Assembly (NCBI RefSeq): GCF_048773025.1
Contig: NC_133565.1
Span: 33,542,457 to 33,606,456, forward strand
Length of the DNA stretch: 64,000 nt
From: Camelus bactrianus
Taxonomy: Eukaryota; Chordata; Mammalia; Artiodactyla; Camelidae
Reading direction: 5' to 3'
Positions 56,579 to 64,000 of this stretch are shown one piece after another. How positions within the stretch are numbered: position 1 is the first letter of the stretch; every line of letters starts with the position of its first letter. The position numbers were made by a program, and so were the translations under genes. The notes under the pieces were generated by a model. The model saw only the letters and a program-made list of their open reading frames with translations, did no database searches and had not been told where the DNA came from.

Positions 56579-57129
56579 GGGGCTGCCCTCCTCCAATCCA
56601 GCTCCCTTCCCAGAGCCACCCACACCTGGAGCCCCCTACACATCTGGAAGACCCTGGCCACCAGCCCTCTGCAGGTGTCAGTTGCATCCCAAGACCTCTG
56701 CCTTTGCAACTGCCTAGGAGTTGTGAGGGGGTTACTGCTGCCTTCCCCCCATCCCAAGGGCATCTCTTACCCTTAGTCCCTGCAGAGTCATCCCCCTGCC
56801 TCTGTGTCCAGCTCAGCACACCCACAGGCACTTCAAGTCCTGGAGGCCACTCCTGAGAACCAAGGCCCCTCCCCCTGCCCTTCTATGTCCTCACCTTGAC
56901 CCCCTCTGTCAGACTCTGTCTCCCTCTGGGTGTCCCATTCCCCACCCAGAGGTAGAGGAGGCGAGGTGGCAGGGGGCAGGGGCTGGGTGAGGACCACCCA
57001 GGGCCAGGGTGGGCTGGGGGGCCGTTAAGATGTGGAGCTCTGCCTGGCCGAGGGGGGCTCCGTGGAGGCAGACGCAGCGTGTGCCCGGCTGGGGGGAGTA
57101 TGGGCAGGCCTGCGGCCACGTGGTAAAGG
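56579..57129 (+). other. INSYN1: INSYN1 5' UTR part of the start-codon exon
   Basis: About 550 bases between the inferred acceptor and the start codon. It holds three upstream ATGs: 56885 (4 codons, stop at 56897), 57030 (46 codons, ending at 57170, overlapping the coding start in the +1 frame) and 57100 (8 codons, in frame with the coding sequence but closed by TAA at 57124-57126). If the exon is spliced as drawn, all three are in the mRNA. Confidence 0.55.
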
Positions 57130-57285
57130 ATGAACATTCGGGGCACCCCGGACCTCGGGCAGCCCAGTGACGACCCCAGCAGTGGTGGTGAGCGGGAGCG
57201 GATTCGACAACGCATGAAGATGGTCATCGGGCAGCTTGAGGGCATCCTGCGAGAGCTCAAGGAGGTGGCCAAGGAGCTAAGGGAG
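57130..57285 (+). CDS. INSYN1: INSYN1 (C15orf59), first coding exon, codons 1-52
   Basis: Inhibitory synaptic factor 1 is a postsynaptic scaffold-associated protein of inhibitory synapses, known to lie near gephyrin and to associate with the dystrophin/dystroglycan complex. The 52 residues, beginning MNIRGTPDLG and ending AKELRE, match the N terminus of the mammalian protein as I know it. Residues 1-20 are polar and probably disordered. From about residue 21 (ERERIRQRMKMVIGQLEGIL) to 52 the sequence is an amphipathic, charged helix suited to a coiled coil. The start is preceded by an in-frame TAA 3 bases upstream of the ATG (57124-57126) and has A at -3. The exon ends at GAG|GTGAGT in phase 0. 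The full protein is roughly 290 residues in human, so about 18% is encoded here. The continuation (VSQIDKLTSDFDF in the family) is not present before 64000. There is no frameshift or missing residue in this exon. Confidence 0.95.
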
Positions 57286-58894
57286 GTGAGTGAGGGGCCG
57301 GATAGCCCCTAGACCAGTTTTCCTGGGCCTGGCACAAAGTCGTACTCACACATAGGTGTTTAAGTGTGTGTGGGCCAGCAAAGCTGTGTGCACCTGTGTC
57401 ACTCTGCTGGGTCCTTCCTTCCTCTTATTCTCCTTTCCCCAAATCTGCTTTGCTAAATGTCACTGTACCCCAGCGCTGGAGGGGCCTGTGATCCAGAGAC
57501 TGCTTGCTTGGGCAGCATGTTGTGGGCACAGGACTCAGGGGTTAACGCTCAGAGCTGCCAAGGTGGCCAATAAGGACCGAATCCCGCCACAGCCTCTTAG
57601 TGGAAGACATTCTGTGACCCAAGCTGACCTTTGACCCCACTATCTGCCTCCCAGACTCTGATTGGCTTATAAGAAGCCCTGGGAGAATGTAGATGGTTCT
57701 ACTGAGGCCGTCCCCGCTGCTCGAGGCCCAGCGCAGAGCATTCCCCAGAGATCACGCAGATACTTAGAACCCTCGATCCTGAAGAAATTAAAGCCAGCGA
57801 TGCCTCTTCTGCCCTGAGGGAGGAATGGGTCCAGGGGACTGCTCGTGGGTGTCAAAATTCCTGTGTATGTCGGCAGGGTCAGGAATCTCAGAAGGGATAC
57901 ATCCACGTCCAACAGTTCTGAACGTTTGTTGCCAAGGCTGAAAAGTCACCAAGAGAACCTGGGATGTGTGCCCCTCTCTGTCTCTCTAAGCGGAGCCCAG
58001 TTTAATTACTGCTTCCCACATTGCCAGGGTAATGAGGTACACATGTCCTCAGCCCTGCCTCCTGGGCTGTGTTCGAGCCCAAAATGCATGACCAGCGTTC
58101 TGAGCTGCTGGCCTGAATATGCCTGCTGGGTGCCATTATGCCAGCCAGGTGGGCTTTAGGCAAATTTCAGCTCCTTGTAACCAGGGTCCCTGCAGAGATG
58201 GCAGGGGGAGTGATTGAACTGGAGTTATGGGCTTGAGCTCTCCCCAGCCAGCTGTAGGGGGGCACTGGGAGTGGTGGGGAGAAGGGGTGATGGTGGACTA
58301 TCTCCACCAACTCCTGACTGGCAAAGTGGCATTCCAGTCTGGCCTGAGAGCCAAGGAGCAAGGGGTGTTTGAAGGGAGTTGTGTTCAGAGTAGAGAGGGT
58401 TGTGGAGATGCTGGGACAAGAGGAGAGGTTGGGCAAGGCAGCCCCTCTGCCCAGAGTCAGCCTCATGGAGCCTACTCGGAAGTCCTTTCTCAGGAGGTGG
58501 AAATGCCTGTTGCTGTAGGTAGAGAGAAATGGTACTTCTTCCCGTGGTCTGGGCTGAACATCTTTGGGGAATACAGTTTAGAGGTCAAAGGCCAGATGCC
58601 CCTGAGCAACCCCTCCTCCCCCAACCTCATTGGTCCAGAGGACTACAGTCCCCCTCTTTGACCCTCCCCACCCCCCATCTTATTTCAGATGTTCTGTGGT
58701 TCCACCAAGGCCATGGGAACGGCCCAGAGTCTCAGTCTTTGGCAGGGGCGTGGGACTGATGCCCCAGCAAGCCTGCCCAGAAAGAGCCAGGATTGACTCT
58801 CAGCCTGGGAAGCAGCTTTGATAAGCTCAGAGCCTACTCCCAACTGAGCATCTTCCAGCACCTGCCTTTCATCTTCCCCCTAGCATAGCCGTCC

Positions 58895-59045
58895 AGAGCT
58901 TGAAGGCATCTCACAGGTCATCTAGACCAGCCCTGTCTGTTTGCTGTTGAAGAAACTGAAGCCCAGAGAGGGATAAGGGCTTGTCCAAAGTCACATAGCC
59001 TACCAATGGCAGAACGAAGCCTAGAACTCAGGTTTCTGATGCCTA
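58895..59045 (-). mobile_element. MIR SINE (intronic)
   Basis: 'gaagaaactgaagcccagag', 'gcttgtccaaagtcacatag' and 'cctagaactcaggtttctga' are reverse-complement MIR. Confidence 0.8.
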
Positions 59046-60061
59046 TTCTGGAGCTTCAGCAGGTGGGCTAATGGGTGACCTCTTTGCATTTTGACAGGGG
59101 CCTTCTAGAGGTGATACCTTATGCTTGTACTGTGATGCTCTGAGGGGTACCTTTTAGGGGCAAGTCAAGGAGCTCAAAAGTGCTAGGATTTATTTGCAGT
59201 CCCTTCCCAGCACAAACACTCACCCACTCCCATGTCTGGCACAGCAGAGCTTCAAATTCCCAGGCTCTGCAGCCCAGAGGCCTGAGCTGGGACAGAGAGA
59301 GATGAGTCCCCTCCCCACACACACCCTGGAGGCCATGTGCCTCCACCCAAGACTTTGGCAGGTTGCTACAGCAACCAGAGTCTACCCCGTATGCCACCGC
59401 CTGCCCGCTGCCAATGACACCCAGCTGGGAGGGGGGACAGGCCTCAGAATTCCCCCACCCCCCCCAGGCAGGGTCTGGACATGGGGTGATGGGCAAAGGG
59501 AAGTGTTGCAGAAGGCAGATGAGTCTCCGGGAGGCCCAGGCAGAAGAGGAGATGCCATAACTGAGTTCCTGTGGGATGGGATTTGTTAAGAAAGGGATTA
59601 ACGAGAGGGGGGTGCCAGGCCCCAGTTTGGAGTAAAGGGTTGCAGTCCCTCTTCTCCCTGGAACCTCCAAGGGGGCCATAAAGCTGAATCTGTCAGGCTC
59701 TCCTTTGCTATAGCTTGGTGTGGCATTTGCCTTCAGGGGTGTCACAAGGTAGTAGGCTCAAGGTTGAGAGGGTGGCAGACACTTGTTCCCTCATCACTCC
59801 CCACCCCCACTCATCTCAGCGGGCAGACAAGATTCACGTGTGAGACTGCTGGGGGCTAGCACAGGATGCCTGATGGAGGAGCAAGGCCAGCAGGGAGGAC
59901 CGGCTCAGCCGTAACCCCCTCTGCCAGCCTCCTCTGTCTGCTGCTCCCTTCCCCCACCCCAGACCCCACTGATCATGGCAGACTCTCCTCACCCTCTTGA
60001 GCACACAGCCTGGAGTTCACAGAAAGATGAGAGACACTAAAGCACTCCCTCCCCAGGACCC

Positions 60062-60155
60062 TGACCCTCAGTCTGCTCATGTCTGAAACGGGGATGATGC
60101 TCATTTGCACCTCAGTGCGATCTTAGAAGGGTTCACAGGGCTTGGCATGTGCTAA
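60062..60155 (+). mobile_element. MIR fragment (intronic)
   Basis: 'cctcagtctgctcatgtctg', 'aaacggggatgatgctcatt' and 'cagggcttggcatgtgc' follow the MIR 3' half. Confidence 0.65.
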
Positions 60156-60477
60156 GGGGGACAATACCTACTCACACCCCTAAAGGATTTGGAGTCCCCA
60201 CCCCCATACCTCCCGCACCCTCCCAAACCCCTGCTGCAGCCCTGACATTGGCCTGGGCGATAGAGAGCGAGTTCTGCCCCGTGGATGGGGCAAGTAGTTT
60301 AATGGACTAAGAGATGAGGAGTGTAAAAGTGCTTTGAAAGCTAAAATTGTGCTGCAGAGGGATGTGACGGTCAATCATTAATTAGCCCTCATCTCTCCTA
60401 GGTTCCCCAATACTCCAGGATGCCAGACCAATTCCAGCAGGCTCTCTAAGCTCCTCAAAATCCTAACATAGAGACAC

Positions 60478-60635
60478 AGCACAGCCTAGGGGCTAAGAGC
60501 ATGGGCCTTGCCGCCAGACACCTCTGGTTCAAATCCAAGTTCTGCCCCTGCCTAGCTATGTGAACTTGGGAAAATTACTTTACCTCCCTGTGCTTCTTTT
60601 CTCCCATCTCTAAATGAGGGTAATGAGCTCTGTGC
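60478..60635 (+). mobile_element. MIR SINE (intronic)
   Basis: 'taggggctaagagcatggg', 'tggttcaaatccaagttctg' and 'agctatgtgaacttgggaaa' are the MIR head and core. Confidence 0.85.
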
Positions 60636-60714
60636 TCCCCATCCCACCCCCCAGCCCCAAGGTGGTTGTGATGAGGGTAGGAAGGGGGCTTCCAATAAGA
60701 TGGTTTTTGAACAG

Positions 60715-60960
60715 AGAACCAAAGGAAGTGGGGGTGATGTCTAGGGGATGAGCCTTCCAGGAGGCGGGACCAGCCTGTGCGAAGATCCTGGGGAAGAAAT
60801 GTGCTCCGCACGTTCAGGATCAGCAAGAAGTGAAGTGAGGGAGGAGGAGAAAAGCAGGAGAAAGGTCAGAGAGGGAGCAGGGAGTCAGATTACACGGAGC
60901 CTTGCGGGCCACTGTGCGGAATTTGGATTTGTCCTCAGTGAGAATCCCACACGCTTTTCG
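60715..60960 (-). mobile_element. L2 fragment (intronic)
   Basis: 'agccttccaggaggcggga', 'attacacggagccttgcggg', 'ccactgtgcggaatttggat' and 'tttgtcctcagtgagaatcc' are reverse-complement L2. Confidence 0.7.
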
Positions 60961-61384
60961 GAAATCTGGTTGTGTTTCTGGGTGGGAATCTTGCCTCCCC
61001 ACTGCTCCCCCTGTTCCCTACCTACAGGGGCCCTCAAGGCCAGGGATAAGGGCCTTGCCTTTGGTTTCTCAGATGTTGCGCTTACCTTGAGCAGGTACTT
61101 GGCCTCCTCCTGCACGGTTTCCCCCTCTCCAAAATGTTGCACAGCACGGGGGTTCAAAAGTGTTTCTTGTGTTGATCACTGGTGTCCCTCACATCATCAC
61201 TGACTCTTGGGTAGGACATAACTTACGGGCACAGTTGCCCACTTTGGCCTGAACACCTCAGGAGGATGGAAGGCTGGGCACAAACCTTCTACAGCCAGGG
61301 GCAGTGGTGGGGGACCCCCCCACACACTCAGTGTTCTTGGGGAGCGGACCCAGTGGTGATTGTGCAGTCCCCTGGGCAAGATGC

Positions 61385-61403
61385 TGCCTATGAGGTGGCG
61401 CTG
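61385..61403 (+). promoter_or_regulatory. CTCF-like site (intronic)
   Basis: TGCCTATGAGGTGGCGCTG has a perfect 3' core AGGTGGCGCTG of the CTCF consensus, but only a partial match in the 5' half. Motif only. Confidence 0.3.
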
Positions 61404-61504
61404 AAAGCCAAGGGCCGTGCGGGCACAAGATAAATGTGGCCCAGTCAGGAAGCAGCTGGAGCAGGCGAGGCTGGGGACCACGGAGCTGTGCCAAAGTGGG
61501 TCAG

Positions 61505-61800
61505 CTCCATCACCCGCCGCTCAGCAAGAATTGTGCGGATTTTTTCTTTTTTTTTTTTTTTCTCGTCTTCATTTCCACCCTTTTCCCTTTGCATTCTCCT
61601 CCTCTGAACAGATTCACGAAGCTCCCTGGCCAATTAAGCCAAATTCAGGATGAGAATCGTGAATCATGGCCACCTCGCTCCCCCCCCCCAACCCCTTCCC
61701 CAAATCCACAGCCCCCCAGGAAGACAATAAGTAACATAATAAAGAATTAAAAAATAATCAGTGGTCATAAATAATGCAGAATCCCCAGTTATGTAACCAG
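61505..61800. promoter_or_regulatory. Candidate intronic conserved element
   Basis: Non-repeat, AT-rich block including a T run at 61546-61561, CCAATTAAGCCAAATTC (61630-61646), GAATCGTGAATCATGG (61654-61669), a C run at 61680-61689 and AATAAAGAATTAAAAAATAATC (61738-61759). Texture suggests regulatory DNA in the INSYN1 intron. Unproven. Confidence 0.25.
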
Positions 61801-62089
61801 CTGCCCGGAGAGCTGGAAAGGAGGGAAGGAGGTAGCAGCTTGTCAAAGGAGGTAGGGGCCAGAGGTGAGGAGCGAGAGGATTAACAGGTTCTAGGACTCC
61901 CAGGTCCTCAGTCCTGGGGACTTAGGGAATACGGACACGCTTTCCTTGGAGATGGGTCTCACCCAGGGCCGGAGGGCAGGCTGAGGCAGGGAGTACTGGG
62001 GTGTCCAGGACCAAGGAACTCTTTCTCGAAAAAGAAGCCCCCAGCGGTTTTATTAAGTAAGCCTTCTATCTCAACGCATCTGCTCATTC

Positions 62090-62640
62090 AAAGCTGTATT
62101 TGTAAAGGGTGTGCCAATTCCTGTGCCAAACTGGGGATGCAGTGGTGAGCGAGGCAGACCCAGTCCTGCCCCTCATGGGGCTTCCTGTCTAATAGGAAGA
62201 CAGACATCAACTGCATTATAACATATATACACATAAAATGGTAGCAGTGGTAAATACTGGAAGACAAAGGAGAGGTGCAGGGTGCTTTGAGAGCCTCTCC
62301 CAGGGAACCTATCCTCAACTGGAATCAGGGAAGACTGCCTTATGGAAGTCAGGTGGAGTGAGTAGGGAAGAAAGGAGGCGTTCCAGGTGAGGCCAGAGGC
62401 ACAAGTGAGCTTGGTGGAGGAGTAGGGCTGGTGAGGAGGCCGGCCTAGCCGCGTGGAGGCTGATTGCTGGAGAGAACTGGACCTGCGACCAGGTTTGGTG
62501 TGGGGTTGTGTTTGGGAGGCTCAGGAGTTTGGGGAACAGGGAAGTGCTGGAAGCAGAGGGGTGATGTGGTCCTGCTGGCTGGAAGTTCCCCGGGTGCCTC
62601 GTGCAGCAGGAGCTAGACAGGAAGTTGCTGTCGGTGGGGA
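62090..62640 (-). mobile_element. L2 LINE, 3' segment (intronic)
   Basis: 'aattcctgtgccaaactggg', 'gatgcagtggtgagcgaggc', 'ctcatggggcttcctgtcta', 'ggaggcgttccaggtgaggc' and 'gaagcagaggggtgatgtgg' follow reverse-complement L2. Confidence 0.8.
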
Positions 62641-63574
62641 GACTGGATGAGTGCGGTGTTCAGGTGGGTGCAGCTGAGGCTGTGACCAGGACACAGGTTG
62701 TGGACACCCTTGGCACAGGGCCTGGGACCCCCAGAGGGTTTGTCATGGCCCTTAGCCCTTCCTCTCTAGTGTTCACTCTTGCTCCCTTTAGAGCAGACAA
62801 TTCTTGTTCTTAAGGGGCCGGGCCCAGGAGCCTGGACCCCTGACTTCCGGGTCTCAGCTCAGCTCCTTCCTGTCTCTGGGTCTCAGTTTGCCATCAGCAA
62901 GCACAATGAGAAGGGTGGTCTCCACGGTGTCTCCACCCGCTCCCGGCTTCGAGGTTCTATGCTTTCTCTGTTCCATTTCTTTCTCCATTCTCTCTCTCCC
63001 CCTCTCTTTCCTTCTGTGTATATAATTATTTCCCTGCACTCCAAGACAATCCCAAATTACATGTAGGCAAAATGATTATTAAATCTCAGAGAGAAATCAT
63101 AGATTTCAAGACAGTCAAAGCAGAGAGGCAGGTAGCCTGGGGCCTGCCCACCATCTGCCCTCCCCACTGGCCCCGTGAATGAGGCACCAGGGACAGGCAG
63201 CGGGGTTTGTGGACTGACCTGGTCCCTGCATACAGTTTGGGTCCCCATGGTACATCACTCCCCTTTCTGATCCTCATCGAGTGGCTGTGACCTGTCCCAC
63301 CTAATAGGCTGGCCTAGATTTGCCTGTGAGTCTCAACTGTTTGGCTTTTAAAACCTTTTCTCCTGTTCTGTCGGGAGACAACCCTACTATAGGGAACATA
63401 GGTGCCACCCATGTGCTGGGGTTTGAAAGAGCCAATATGTCCCATTATTCTGCCACAAGCATTGGAATTGTCCCCATCACAATGTCATTCCTTCGTGAAG
63501 AACTGACTCCCATCAGCTCTTGGGCCTGGTGCCAGAGGCCTGGCCCTGTGTTAGCACCCATGGGTGCACAGTGG

Positions 63575-63815
63575 ATACTGGTGGTCTGCATTGTTCTACA
63601 TGCTTTCTGTGCATCAAGTCATTAAAGCCTGACCACAGCCCTATCAAGTAGGTATTACTAGAATTCTCCTTTGATGAAGAAACTTTAGGCCCAGAGAAGT
63701 TGAGTAACTTGGCTAACGTCACACAGCCTCTAGGTGGTAAAGCCAGGGCTGGACCTCAGGTCTGGCTCCAGAGCCCCGGTTCTTAAGTGCTTGGCTGTGC
63801 TGACTCTGCAGTTAA
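63575..63815 (-). mobile_element. MIR SINE (intronic)
   Basis: 'tgcatcaagtcattaaagcc', 'tcaagtaggtattactagaa', 'ggcccagagaagttgagtaa' and 'acgtcacacagcctctagg' give a nearly complete reverse-complement MIR. Confidence 0.9.
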
Positions 63816-63839
63816 AGCACATTCCTATCTGTCAGATCC

Positions 63840-63965
63840 CTGGGGCCTGATGAGCAGAGGCGCATCCCCCTGTTTCACAGGGGAAGGAACAAGACATGAG
63901 AGAGGGAACTTACCTGCCTCTCAGGCCTCCAACCAAGATAGGGCAGACTTGGGACTTGACCCATA
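63840..63965 (-). mobile_element. MIR remnant (intronic)
   Basis: 'catccccctgtttcacaggg' then 'gaacttacctgcctctcagg' and 'agacttgggacttgac' follow weak reverse-complement MIR order, directly beside the previous copy. Confidence 0.5.
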
Positions 63966-64000
63966 CCACCCTCTCTTCCTCCCCTCCACACTCCAAGGAT

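Larger units (their letters stand above)
57286..64000 (+). other. INSYN1: INSYN1 intron 2, runs off the window
   Basis: Begins GTGAGTGAGG, a strong donor. It contains the MIR and L2 copies listed below. Non-repeat parts (57290-58890, 59050-60060, 61505-61800, 62700-63570) show no exon of INSYN1 or of any other gene. The next INSYN1 coding exon must lie beyond 64000. Confidence 0.85.

Noticed and set aside
59119-59745. 208-codon open frame on the - strand inside the INSYN1 intron
   Set aside because: No domain is recognised, and it has no promoter or splice context.
1-64000. CRISPR arrays, bacterial-style operons, phage or toxin systems
   Set aside because: The repeats are mammalian SINE/LINE types, coding density is mammalian-intergenic, and no regularly spaced direct repeats were seen.
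57286-64000. Second coding exon of INSYN1
   Set aside because: The expected continuation (VSQIDKLTSDFDF in the family) was not found in any frame, so it must lie outside the window.

Overview
The window is mammalian nuclear DNA, mostly intergenic. It is saturated with old placental repeats (MIR, L2, L1M fragments, one MER5/Charlie-like hAT copy, one MaLR-type LTR). I see no Alu, B1/B2, carnivore SINEC, Bov-tA or pig PRE1 copies. One younger L1 3' end at 29466-29752, with its poly(A) tail and a 9-bp target-site duplication, resembles the L1 3' UTR of even-toed ungulates and whales and from memory looks camelid. Cetartiodactyla is therefore the best guess, a camelid less certainly.

Only one protein-coding gene is supported: INSYN1 (C15orf59, inhibitory synaptic factor 1), on the + strand near the right end. 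A 1.4-kb CpG-island promoter lies at about 54700-56150. It is followed by a likely 5' UTR exon ending at 56166, a short intron, an exon at 56579-57285 carrying the start codon (57130) and the first 52 codons, and then an intron that runs off the window. The next coding exon is not present. The product is a postsynaptic protein of inhibitory (gephyrin/dystroglycan-associated) synapses. Three upstream ATGs precede its start, and one opens a 46-codon reading frame that overlaps the start out of frame.

Positions 1-54600 lie upstream of INSYN1. In human 15q24 the neighbour on that side, head to head, is TBC1D21, so this should be part of that intergenic interval. No exon of another gene is recognisable. 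The interval holds dozens of MIR and L2 copies, L1 ORF2 relics at 33985-34235 and 40835-41355, L1 3' ends at 44040-44985 and 52570-52860, several microsatellites, a 21-base C run, and AT-rich or motif-dense stretches that resemble conserved non-coding regulatory DNA. The most suggestive of these are 5085-5215, 9100-9540, 17580-17720, 26930-27420, 36930-37100 and 45640-45890.

No CRISPR array, operon, RNA gene or novel multi-gene system is visible. The open question is how INSYN1 is controlled: a GC-rich promoter, upstream reading frames in the leader, candidate distal enhancers and possible CTCF sites. Most long open frames come from GC-rich or low-complexity DNA and are not reported as genes.
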